A DNA stretch of 64,000 bases. It comes from Megalobrama amblycephala (lineage: Eukaryota; Chordata; Actinopteri; Cypriniformes; Xenocyprididae). Positions 24,870 to 38,100 of the stretch are shown piece after piece. The stretch covers positions 12,419,501 through 12,483,500 of the forward strand of contig NC_063052.1 of the NCBI RefSeq assembly GCF_018812025.1. The letters are read 5' to 3'. The notes beneath the pieces were generated by a model. The model was not told where the DNA came from. It made no database searches and saw nothing but the letters and a program-made list of their open reading frames with translations. The number at the start of each line of letters is the position of its first letter. The first letter of the stretch is position 1. Position numbers and translations under genes: made by a program.

Positions 24870-26058
24870 TAGCAAATAATGGAGTGTTTATGCTGGGATG
24901 TGTAGGTTGTTGCTAGACGACACGTAACTTGAAACTATTTCATGACATTCTATTTAAATGTGTTTTTATGGAAAAAGCACATCTTGCCTTACCCCGGAGT
25001 TGGTTCACCCTATGATGAACCAAACATCAGCCTATGATTTTATTAGTTGAATTGAGTGTAAAATAATATTTTAAAAGATTCAAGTTACTGGGATGACTCA
25101 TTGTTTATGGTAATTAAAGATCAGAAATACTGCACTGATTATAATAATACATTATTTCATATGATAGTCATGCATTTAAAAAGGCAAATAACATTCTATA
25201 TACGCCATTTACTAAAATCAACCAACTACTTTATCAAGAGTAACTTGACCGGCGGAGCTACTTCAAATTACGAGTAGCTTGGCAAGCTACAGTTTCACTT
25301 CCCCAATGCTGGATACTATTACTTTTATAGTAGTATGGACTGGTTATTTGGAGAAGCATAGTTTAGGGTAGTAAAACCTTCCTTACAGCAAGCGCAGGCC
25401 ATAAAAGTGTTCATGACAGAACTGCTGGATGTCTCGCTCTGAAAACACTGGTGGATTCCTCCCTGTTGCGCACATGTGGTTCATTTTAACCCCGCAAGTG
25501 TGAACTGTCAACATTTCTGTGGCTCTGAGAGCAGAGATTTCCTGACTCCAAGTCACGTCAGAGATGTAAGGAATGTGTATCATACACAACATATGCTCCC
25601 GATCATGGCCGGAGAGCCGCTCTCACCGCACTGCACTACGGACAAGGACAAAAGATTATACTAGTGGACAAAATGCTGATTACAGTCGGGGTTCAAGTTG
25701 AGGATAAAACAACTGTTCTCCATCCTCACACCATTACTCATCAGTAGTCTGTGTATACACAACGTCACACACTTTCTGGCTGTTTGATGTTTATCCAGCA
25801 GACATGATGTTTGCAGTGCTTCCTTTGCAGAAAGAGACATCCAGTCAAAACATCAAACAGAGACAAGCAACCTCAAACGTGTCTTTCCTTTCATGATAAT
25901 GTACAGACAAAACATAAATAAGCCAAAATGTGTCAAGCTGAAAAACACAGGTGAAAGTAAACATCACAATGAGATGTTTCTTTAGGTTGTAATGAAACTT
26001 GAGGCCAATCAGACTAAAGAATATACATAAACTTTCAAATGTTTTTGAAGTTATGTAC
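24870..26058. other. Intron of the minus-strand gene, nothing recognised
   Basis: No additional exon was recognised between the family-1 element and the exon ending at 26059. The 69-codon minus-strand frame at 25383-25592 has no splice support. Confidence 0.4.
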
Positions 26059-26112
26059 CTGTTATCTGATTGGAGACGTCGCCTTTGGTCTCACATTTTG
26101 AAAGCGCACAAT
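26059..26112 (-). CDS. Coding exon 2 of the minus-strand gene (54 bp)
   Basis: On the minus strand the acceptor ttttttcctccatag precedes the exon and the donor gtacat follows ...ATAACAG. The length of 54 bp is a multiple of three, and entry and exit phase are both 1, so the exon could be skipped without changing frame. Its codons (CALSKCETKGDVSNQIT) are open in the phase set by exon 1 and contain two cysteines. Confidence 0.6.
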
Positions 26113-29100
26113 CTATGGAGGAAAAAACAAAAAGAGATGAGTTAGAACAGTTAAAGATGGTCTGTAAAATAGCAGCTTCACATATCTCATAATTATAGTT
26201 TATAGTTATGATTTATTTGTATGTGTATCACTGTACTTAATATATAATAAAATAAAAATGAACAAAAATTAAATACAATTAAAAAATGGTTTAAAATTAA
26301 ATTGAAATTTAAAAATTGAAAGAAAGGCAGTCTGCAAAATAGCAGCTTAATAGTTTCTCATAATTAAAGTTCATAGTTGCATAAAATATATAATACATTT
26401 AAGTTAGCTGCCTATTGAATTTATGAATTATTGAACTTATTTTACTTGTTTCAAATTAAATACAATGTCTACGCTGACTACAGCTTTTAAAGATCTTCAG
26501 TACTTGTGAGAGAATTATTAAAACATCCCCAGCCCCCACAACGAGACACCAGATAAGAAGAATATTTGACTAACTTCACTTCTCCTTTACTTGAAGATTT
26601 AATGCAGATTAAAACCACACAAGCTCTGAAAACATGAAAACCGTCTTAGCATCATGCTGACCTGCTCCAGTGACCCTAAAACGTGCTCATGATGACATGG
26701 AGGTTAAGCTTTGAGTCTGGGCACCAGACACTGGACTAATGCAGCAGAGCTACTGACCTCTATATCATGCATAAACTGCCCGACAGAAGGGAATGATGGG
26801 AGATTCTGTTTTATAAGGATGCAAAAAGCAACACACATTGCATGTAGTCACATGCGTACAGGCAAAATATGGAGCATGTGAGGACAGGATGAAAGAGGAG
26901 CGTGTGCAGAAAGTATCAAAAGAATATGCGTACTTTCTTCATGCCAGGCTTGGTTTTCATAGCAGGACCAACCATTTACTGCTGCTTACATCACAGCTTG
27001 AACATGACAGTCATGCAGCTTGCAATCTGAAATGTTCTGCTGGTGTTTCGTTTTCTTAGGGGCCATTCGGACAGAATGCGTGTTTCTATTCTAATGCGCT
27101 ACTTTTCCACTGTTTTTCTATGTAAACTCGTGCTAGATGGACGTGAATGACCATTACATTCGCATCTTTTGCAGCGCCTCGCACACAAGTGCTGCGCTAA
27201 GACGCCGTGTCAAGTTAAAGGTGCCCTAGATTCAAAATTTGAATTTACCTTGGCATAGTTGAATAACAAGAGTTCAGTACATGGAAAAGACATACATTGA
27301 GTTTCAAACTCCATTGCTTTCTCTTTCTTATGTAAATCTCATTTGTTTTGACCTCCGGAAAACATGCGGATCTCAACATAACACCGACTGTTACGTAACA
27401 GTCGGGGTGTACGCCCCAATATTTGCATATGCCTGCCCATGTTCCCAACATTATGAAAGGCATTAGACAAGGGCAGCCAGTAACGTCTGGATCTGCACAG
27501 GTGAATCAACAGACTAGGTAATCAAGCAAGAACAACAGCGAAAATGGCAGATGGAGCGATAATAACTGACATGATCCATGATAGCATGATATTTTTAGTG
27601 ATATTTGTAAATTGTCTATCTAAATGTTTCGTTAGCATGTTGCTAATGTACTGTTACATGAGGTTAAAGTTACCATCGTTTCTTACTGAATTCACGGAGA
27701 CAAGAGCCGTCGCTATTTTCATTTTTAAACACTTGCAGTCTGTATAATTCATAAACACAACTTCATTCTTTATAAATCTCTCCAACAGTGTAGCATTAGC
27801 CGTTAGCCACGGAGCACAGCCTTAAACTCATAGAGAATCAAATATAAACATCAAAATAAATACTTTACTCACATAATTCGAAGCATGCATACAACATGCA
27901 TGACGAACATCTTGTAAAGATCCATTTGAGGGTTATATTAGCTGTGTGAACTTTGTAAATGTGCTGTAATATAGTCGAGAGCGCGTGTGGCAGGGAGCAC
28001 GCGAATTAAAGGGGCGGCGCGCTGAAAAAAATCAGTGCATAGTTAATGATGCCCCAAAATAGGCAGTTAAAAAAATTAATTTAAAAAAATCTATGGGGTA
28101 TTTTGAGCTGAAACTTCACAGACACATTCAGGGGACACCTTAGACTTATATTACATCTTATGAAAAAGCATTCTTGGGCACCTTTAAAAGAATTTCAACT
28201 TTTGCACACAGCCGTGCTTGTCAATGTCAGTTCCAAAACAGTGGACCAATCAGAAGAACTTCGGAGGTGGGGCAAACGTTTCGAGCTTCTGTTTACAGTG
28301 GCAAGTTGGCATGGCAACTGTTTAATTTGTTTGTTATTGTCATTATTGCAATAATGCTGCACTTTTTTAAAAAACATTCCTGAGCACTGCGTCTCACGTT
28401 TTTAGATGCAAAGACGTGTTCTGTGTAAACGAGCCCTTATTGCATGTTATGTAAAGTTGCAATGTTTAAAGTCGCGACAGATAATTTCTTCACCATGACC
28501 AATTCTTGTTGTTTTTTTTTTTTTTTTAAATGGAATATTGCAGAATTTATTATAAATTATTTATCTGTGTACATCATTATTATTATTTTTAATTCATCTT
28601 CCCTCGTAATACTGAATCAAAATAACTTCCCCTCCCTCTTGCAGCGACATCTGTTCTCTGATGGAGTGTTTACTGGTGTGAGGGCGGGGCAACCTGTCAC
28701 TCACATGAGAGTGACCAATAGCAAACCACAACCATCCAATCAATTCCCATCCTACATTTTTTCTTGTTCCAGAAGCCATTTCACTTGGATATACGTCACA
28801 ATAGGAAAGAAAAGACTATCACAACATCCGTTTCATGTTGACTTTAAGAAAGGCACAGGGTTTGACATTTTAATTACATTACAAGCTCAAAAAAAGTAAA
28901 AATAAATGAAACATGAATTGACAAATCAAGATCATCAAGATGAATTTACAAAACGGAATCTCTGACTGAATCTCCATTTCAAAATAATCTCCATTTCTAA
29001 AAGAACTTAAATAAAAACCTTTCAAAAGCATACATTTATGATATATGTCAACTATGAAAATATGTTAAACAATGAATGTCTTTTAAATTATGAGCTGCAT

Positions 29101-32100
29101 TTCATATTCTATAATCAGAAGCTTCAGTATAACTTGTCCAATTAAATGCTTTTTTAGTTCGTTCACAAGATAACCGGTTAGCAGAAAGGCTTTGCATACC
29201 ATAAGCTGATTTGCCTGCTACCTTAACTACCACTGCTACAAAACGATAACTAAATGCTATTTTGATTATCTAAAACATGATATCATAATAACGTGATGCA
29301 TTCTGGAACAGTCGTTACAAATGGCTGCTTTTGACCGGTCGCATTTATCATGTAATTAATGAGTCTAAACAGGTGAGTTTAAAAATAGCATGTGCCAAAC
29401 ATTATATTTTAGAATTATTTATATAATATGATAGTATTAATATTTTGAATTAGCTTTTATTATACATGTTCAGTTTAAATTTTAAATTGTGTAATTTTGT
29501 TACAAGCTTTTGTCATTTCAATACAGCTTTATTTGTTTCTGTTTTAGTAATTTTACTTAAAACTTATTTCAATTAGTTGCTAAGGCAACATTTCTAATTT
29601 TAATATTTTATGTTTTTCATCTAATATTTATATTTTATTATCAATTTCTAACTTTTCCATAGTTTTTATTTTAGTTAACAATAATAAAAAATTAGTCTGT
29701 GCATTAGACCTTTTAGTTTGCTCGTTTTTATTTTTTTTCAATATCTAGATAATTTGGTATCACTTTACAATAAGGAACATTAGTTAACTACACACAAACT
29801 AATAATGAACTGCACTTATACAGCATTTATTGTTAATGTTAATTTCAACATATACTAATACATTATTAAAATCTTGTTAACATTAGTTAATGCACTGTGA
29901 ACTAACATGAACAAACAATGAACAACTGTATTTTCATTAACTAACAAATGTATTGCTCATGGTTAGTTCATGTGGGTTAATACATTAACTAATGTTTAAC
30001 TAATGAACCTTATTGTAAAGTGTTACTGATAAATTTAATGCATGATACTGCTGTTAGATACCTGAAAAATGCATCTTCTCTGTGGTTGAACTTCAACGCC
30101 ACACACTCAAACAGGGAAGCTCAATCACACTGCAGTCAAGCCACGTCACGTGACAAGAATAACGTACCATAAAATAACACTGGCTGCAATTACATGCAAC
30201 GTTAGACAGAGGACATATGACTTCCCAGTACATTTCTCAACAGGTATGTTAACAATGCTCTTCCTGGAAGAGTCTTTGTGTGTTTGTGTGTAGGTCTTTG
30301 GTGTAGGTGTGTTGGGCTGGCAGGTGGGGGAGGGAAACAGGAGACTTGCTGACAGAAAAGGGTCTCTCTAATCACACACAGGATCTGAGGCGCAATACGC
30401 CCCCTCTCTCTTCCTCTCAGATCCTCTTCCTACATCAGACACATAACACACGGTTCTCCAACACACACCGCCACAACATCTCATCTGCATCTCTCTGATA
30501 CCACAGACAATGAGGTGAACTGGACATAAATGTGATGAAGGCCACGTACATATTATATATGTGCTTAGTCATAGTAGCATATCATAGCGATGGTATTTTG
30601 ATATATACCATGGTACTGACTGAACAATTAGCATTTCATGATATTGGTAACAGTAAATCAGCGTTTGCTGCATCACTGCTATATACATACAGTGACACAG
30701 AAAAAGAAATGATGTGAGATTATGGATAACAGAGATAAGACAATATATTAAAAAGTTAATATAAACAACATATATAATTATAATAATATTCAGACTATAA
30801 TTAGTTCATAAATTGTATTCGCTGACTAACAACACTCAAAAACATACAGCCCTACCAATATAGTCTGATTCATGAACAAATGATTCTTATAAATCAGTTC
30901 TTTCAATGAATCAGTCGAAAAAAGTGGCTCGTCTCTTCTTTAATGGCTTGAATCAGTCTAATGACTCACTCACTGAATCAGAGCGGTTACTAAACTGACA
31001 TCTGACTCACTGGATGTTTATATGATGACCTTTAGATACACATTCACAAAAAACATTTGAGGAAAACATTTTAATTTACAAAAAAAGAAAGAAAACTGTA
31101 TACTGTTGTTTGACTAAAATACAGTAAAAAAGAATAGAATATTGTGAAATATTATTACAATTAATAAACTTCAGTTTTCAGTGTAACATGATACTTTTGA
31201 AATCATTCTAATATCATGATTTGGCACTAGATAAACATTTCTTCTTATTATAATCCATGTTGAAAATTACATTTATTTGAAATAGAAATATTTTGTAACA
31301 TTATAAATGTCTTTACTGTCACTTTTGATCAATTTAATTAGGGATGCAACAATATGAAAATTTTGGCCGATACCGATAAAGATAATTCTTTATATCTGAA
31401 AGCTGATAACCAATATATTGGCTGATAAATCTAATTTTTGAGAGCCTGATTACAAAAACAAAAGTCTCACCATGACCCAAGCACACAATTATAATATTAT
31501 GTAGCCTATTATGAAAGACTTGCGCTGTACATCACACTTAACTGTATTTTCCTTTTTGAAGTGATTTCAATCATATTTCAAGCAATTCAAAACCATAATG
31601 GCGGAGAGTGTGCATCTGAAGGAAATAATCCATTATTTATCGGCTTTAATATAAATCGACCAAAATTTTCTTATCGGGCCGATAATGATAACATTAAAAA
31701 TGACCATATATCGGCCGATACCGATATGGTGGCTAACATATCGTGCATTCCTAAATTGAATGCACCCTTGCAGAATAAAATTATTAATATCTCACACACA
31801 AAAAATAAATAAAATCACCACTACCACCAAACCCCAAACTTCTGAATGGTAGTGTAGGTGCAAAAACAGTCTTCTGTAGAAAACACTGACCAACTAAGCT
31901 ACTTTCTGGTACTTCGGTTAGCAAAAGCTGGTAGAACTCATAACATTTTCAACAAATTCCATCTGCTACATTTTCCTTCTGTAGGGTGGAACATCAAAGT
32001 GAGGTTGAATAGAGCCCAGAGTCCAAATATAAACACATGGGACATATTTGCAATGCCAAGCGCATGCCTGACACGGTTACTCACAACTGCAACACTTAAT

Positions 32101-35100
32101 GCAAGTACTCAGACCACACAACATAGCCTTCAGTAAATCATAAATGCTTCTTAATGCTACAGAGCAGTCTGTTACGCACAAGATGTTAAACGTAAAGCAA
32201 ACTAGCTGAATGGGTGATTTATCATGTGGTTGCAATGATGAATCGTCGGATTCATTAATTCACTCACATTCGAAAACACAGAAACTTGCCAAAAATCACA
32301 CAAACATGCACAGCCCTGCACTCAAAACTAAACTGTTGAAGGCAACCGATTACAAGATCAAGCATACTATTCCAGTCCAAATAAGGAAACATAAGCTACG
32401 CGGACAGTGGAAAAGGCCTGGTTCAAATCCACTCCCAGGGAGAAAAATCATTTTTACGCTTTCATTCCAAATCCCCAGCAAAGAGCCGTTTACTCGCAAG
32501 GGAGCAACCACAAACTTTTCAGTAGCTCACAAGAAGACAAAGGACCCATTGCGTGTTGCTGAGAGTGATTTTAAGACTTGAATTTCACACAACCGCAACA
32601 AAACAATACACACACAACAGGGTTGTTGCGAGGTCACTTCTTTCCTTTTGGTGTGACCAGGCAGGAAATGAGCTAGTGACGTTAAGGGACTCACACAATA
32701 CAAAATGCACACACATACACAAGGTCAGATGTGTGTTTCTGAGCATGTCTTTAGTCAGATCCAAAAGCCCCTCGACTCACAGCCAAACAAGAACAAAAGC
32801 AGCGGGCTGCTGTGATTCAAGCCCACGTGTCTACGGCCCTGCCACTTTACCACACAAGCCCACTCATTGTGATCGGACCCTCCTTTTGTAGAGCAGCCGG
32901 CGGATAGTCATCGATCAGACTCGTACGTGAATCATGTGCTTGAGGAAAAGGGGCCTCTCATTGCTGCATGTTTGCTATGTGCCTCATCCAGGCTGGGTCC
33001 TTGCAACGAACAAATAACAAAGCTGCGGCAGAAGCCGTAAGTATGGTTCTGTTTCAGAACTTTAACTATCGTGAGCTGTCCTGGAAGCAGTTCAGAGCCA
33101 ATGCCAACACAAGAGAGAGCGTTCTGATCCCTATCGCACACCAAAAGACGTATTTCCCCATGGTGCAATTAGATTAAACTCGACCGCCAAATCTGAGGCG
33201 CTTTCATGTGTTGATGTCTGATATATTGAAGGTTGGTGCTCTGTATTCAGTCGTTGCTTTATTCACGTTATTGTTACATTGCACAATCACTTTGCTCGCT
33301 GAACTATCACTTTAAAAGGGTAATTCACCACTGGCAAAATGGGCTTTCAATAAAACTTGCCTGCCTATGCGGTAGAAAGGCAAAAAAAATAAAAAATCAT
33401 TTACACAGTGGCTGTCATTTTCATGACAGATTTATTCAAACATATATTAAATAGTCAAGACATCACTAACAAGTTAAGTAAAACATAATTAATATATAGG
33501 CTAATGTAGTGCATATATTTAGTGAAAGAGTTCATTTCTCTGACGAACTAACAAGCTCTGGACTCGCCTGAGGTAAATGCTACTTTACACTGTTTTATCC
33601 ACCCTTGAAATACTGATTGAGCGATTACACAAGATATTATACGATTTAGTAAGTTGTACTGTGTCTTTCATCATACCTTCAGATGTTCATTCATGTTTAT
33701 TCTGTAAGAGGAAGAGGAAGAGATGATCTCGTGCTCTGCCGCCTGAACTGAGGCGCATGTACAGTGATCCGTCACGCCACATTAAAGAGCATCAAAACAA
33801 GCTTTTTTGTTTGAATTTCTTGATAAAATGGACAGGATTTGAAAGATGGCACTTCGTTTCTTATCAAAAGTAACAAAACGTGGAGCATATTGCGATTATT
33901 GGTGGCTAATGATGGTTAGGCTACAACATCGTATATACGTTGTGTAGATCCAATTGGCCAGGGCTGGGTGGGGCGGGTCACGTTCGGTACACCATGAGAG
34001 CATCGCGGCACGTACTGTGGGTGGTATATCGCAGTTTTTCGGTTTGGTTTTAATATAGTTACAACCTTAGTAATTCACCACAGGAAAAATGGGCTTTCAA
34101 TAAAACGTGTTAATAAAAGGTTAATAAAGTCCTTCTGAAGCGAAGTGAAGCGTTTGTGCAACAAAAAAAAAAAAAAAAAAAAAATCCATATTTAACAAGT
34201 TATAAAGTCAAATATCTAGCTTCCGACAGACCGCCTTTCTTATTCAACTTAAAGGGTTAGTTCACCCAAAAATGAAAATTATGTAATTTATTACTCACCC
34301 TCATGCCGTTCCACACCCGTAAGACCTTCATTAATCTTCAGAACACAAATTAAGATATTTTAGTTGAAATCCGATAGCTCCGTGAGGCCTCCATAGGGAG
34401 AAATGGATACTTCCTCTCTCAAGATCCATTAATGTACTAAAAACACATTTAAATCGGTTCATGTGAGTACAGTGGTTCAATATTAATATTATAAAGTGTC
34501 GAGAATAGTTTTGGAGCACCAAAAAAAACAAAATAAAGAATTATTTAGTGATGGCCGATTTCAAAACACTGCTTCATGAAGCATCGGAGCATAAATGAAT
34601 CAGCGTGTCAAATCATGATTCAGATCACGTGTCCAACTGCCAACGGCTGAAATCAAGTGACTTTGGCGCTCCGAACAGCTGATTCGACACACTGATTCAT
34701 CTGTGCTCCGATGCTTCCTGAAGCAGTGTTTTGAAATCAGCCATCACTATATAAGCCGTTTTTTTTTGCCGCACCAAAAACATTCTTGTCGCTTTATAAT
34801 ATTAATATTGAATCACTATCTCACATGAACCGATTTAAATATGTTTTTAGTACCTTTATGGGTCTTGAGAGAGGAAATGTCCATTGCTCCCTATGGAGGC
34901 CTCACAGAGCTATCGGATTTCAACTAAAATATCTTAATTTGTGTTCTGAAGATTAAAGAAGGTCTTACGGGTGTGGAACGGCATGAAGGCAAGTAATAAA
35001 TGACAGAATTTTCATTTTTGGGTGAACTATAACCCTTTAAGAAGAAAGTGTAAACTGGCGTCGCGTCAGTTAAGCTTTTTCCGTAAGCTGAATAGGGAAG

Positions 35101-38100
35101 GCGGACGTAGCGTAAGCTTTGTGACACTTTCTTCGTACACTGAATATGGAAGGCGGTCTGGCGGAAGCTAGATATTTTACTTAATAACTTGTTTAAATAT
35201 GGATTTTTTTTTTTTTACACAAACGCATCGCTTTGCTTCAGAAAGCCTTTACCGGAGCACAAGTTTATGATGGATGGATGAGGATGGGGGCACTTTCTTC
35301 AGCTCATACTCATTGGTCCCGTTCACTGCCATTATAAAGCTCGGATGCATCCGGATATTTATTAATATTTCTCTGTTTATGTTCATCAGAAAGAAGAAAG
35401 TCATATACACCTAGGACGGCTTGAGGGTGAGTAAAGCTTGGGCTAATTTTCATTTGAAAGTGAACTAATCCTTTAAAATCTCCACTTCTTAAGCTGAAGA
35501 GTTGTTTGACCCACCAACCACTTGATTATTAAAATATGTAGTTTTGGACAATGACAGCGGATAAATTACAGAGATAAATCACAGAATCTCATTTCTCTTC
35601 AACAGCATGGCCTAAAACAATATAAATGGGGGTTTAGTAAGCATCAAATGTGCTGAAGTGCTAGTTGAGCTTCAATAGTTGATCTTAGACTCACATTCTT
35701 ACAATTAGTGGCTTGATAGTTAACGGTTAAAAATAACAGCAGTTCAAATCATGACTTCTCAGAAATAATTTACAAAAATGGATTCATTATTCAACGAAAC
35801 AAGTTAATAAGCAAACAAGAAGGAACTTGAACTTTCTCTAAAGTTTAACTCAAAGTTACACAGAGCAGTCTGCTTAATTTGGTTAAGTGTGGTTAATTTA
35901 ATAAACGGAGTGCTTCAGTTCAGTCAAGTTAATATAGCGAACAAAATCATACATGGAACAGCTGATGAAATATGTATGCAACTGTTGATGACATTATGTA
36001 TGCATCTGCTGATGTAATATTACATGAAACATATGTGAAATATTATGTCTGGAAGGAAAACTAGAAGCTACCAAACCATTCACAAAAAAACACTCAAATG
36101 AGACAATCAACAAACTGTACAAATTAAACCGGTCAGCTCCCCTTGAATAAGATGTTCGTCACAGACCTAATTCTGGAGGTCTCCATGGAGCAGCACCCAG
36201 AAGTCTGGAGAGCTGCAGTAAATATTCTCTGCTAGGAGACAGACGGCATGACGCATGCTGACGGTCACCATCACTGAGTGCATTTACATGCACGTTCTTA
36301 CCCTGAGTATGCTTAATAAGCCGACAATGCATGTGGTCATGTAAATGCTTTAACCTGTTTTTCTTTATCGGAGTAAAGTCATAAACGGCTTAAGCACAAA
36401 CCAATCGACACACCTAGATTTTTGCCCCTTACACCAGATTTCTCCTTAAACGTAAAAGCATTAACTTGCGTTCTGTCAGCTTATTGAAATGCGCATGCGT
36501 GATATGTGATAGGAAAGCGCCCTTACTGTGGATTTAAACACATCCAGAGTTGTCAGAGCGTTTCATTAAGGGGAGGAAGAAATATATCGCAAATGCTGAC
36601 ACTTTCCTGACCCAAGAAAGTATAAAAAAAATTATGAAATGCTGTAACTGCATGAGAGGATAATGTATGAGTCTAAGTTTCCCACTGACATGTTGAAACA
36701 CTCTTTGGTTTTAATGCTTTATTTATCATCAAAACAAACATAAATTAAATACTTGGAGTCACAATACACAAATGATTACATTTTGACTTCATAAACTGAT
36801 TTATTAAAAAAGTCTTTTAAACGGGGTTTACTTGCATTGTAGGGTTATTGGTTTGCATGTAAGCCGGGACAGCGGGTATTTCACTAAGCGGAGTTTTCAG
36901 TGTATTGGCATGCATGTAAATGTGCATGAAGGGTTAAACTGCTTAAAGCTGCAGTTTGTCATCTCTGCACCACTAGCGGCACAAAAGAAAGCTGCAAAAA
37001 TATTGATAAAATAATTTGCAAACAGGTTTCCCCACCCATGTCTCACAGTTCAGTCAAACAGATAGTCCCACCCTAAACTTACACCTCATGGTTGAGGCAA
37101 TGTTGCAGTGCGGATCTACTCAAACAAACAGAGCATGTTATGAAAGTGTTTACACTTCTCAGGAATTTACCAATGACTTGTAGGTGTCTCTGCAAAACTG
37201 AGATAGCAGAAATTTTAACCTTTAGAAAGAATAGATTGTACAGTTTTAAGAAATTAAGAGGAAAAAAAGGAAAGATAATTGAATTGCACAAAAACACATT
37301 TTAAAGGAAGTAGGCAATTGGGCTGGAGGATTTAAAATATGTTTTTTATGTTAAAAAAATAATGTTTTTAAATGTTTATCCATGTACGGAACTCCATATT
37401 TTATTACCATAATTGATTATTGAATGATATATTATATGAAACGGAAGTTGTCTTGTCTTCCCTATTGTGACATATATATGAGTGAAATGGCTTCTCAAAC
37501 AAGGGGAAAAAAATGTAGGCTGGGACTTGATTTTGTCCATGGGGAATTGACTGGATTTGCTATTGGACGATCTCATACAAGTGACAGGTTGCCCCGCCCG
37601 CGAAAGATGAAATCCATAAGTGTGAATGAGAGAAAAGCATCTATAAAATAGTTTGCAGACGTATCTTGACAAAGTTGCTCCTGCAACCGGAAACATGAGC
37701 TGGACAACTACAGCACTCACAGCAACTACAAGTGAACTGGCATCTGCAAAGCAGTTAAAGAACACAGAAGCATTATTCTGATCCATATCCATGTTATACA
37801 AGTGTGAGTTGATACAGTGAAGTGTGATTGTGTTACAGGAGCGAAAAAAAGACAACAAATAACTGAGAAAGGCCAAGCTGTTTAAAGACTACAAAACACA
37901 TAGGAATCAATCAAACAAAACCAGGACACAGACAGAGAGAGAGAGCAAGAGAGAGCGAAAGAAAGATCTCCCCATCCCCCTGCTCTCATTCCCTGATCTA
38001 TTTTGACAGTCTCCATTTCTTCTCCTTACAGACGTTCTCTCTCACTATTCTTCATCTTCTGTCTTACCTGTTCCTTGACCTTAACAGCAACGAGGAAGGT

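Noticed and set aside
28160..28899. Overlapping plus-strand frames of 64 to 151 codons
   Set aside because: They start inside the end of a TTAA element and run through a poly-T tract and a dispersed repeat.
32210..32581. 123-codon frame and a tRNA B-box-like word at 32421
   Set aside because: No domain, no A-box, no cloverleaf and no transcription signals; chance open frame in an intron.
37376..37876. 166-codon minus-strand frame
   Set aside because: It runs through a dispersed repeat present three times in the window.
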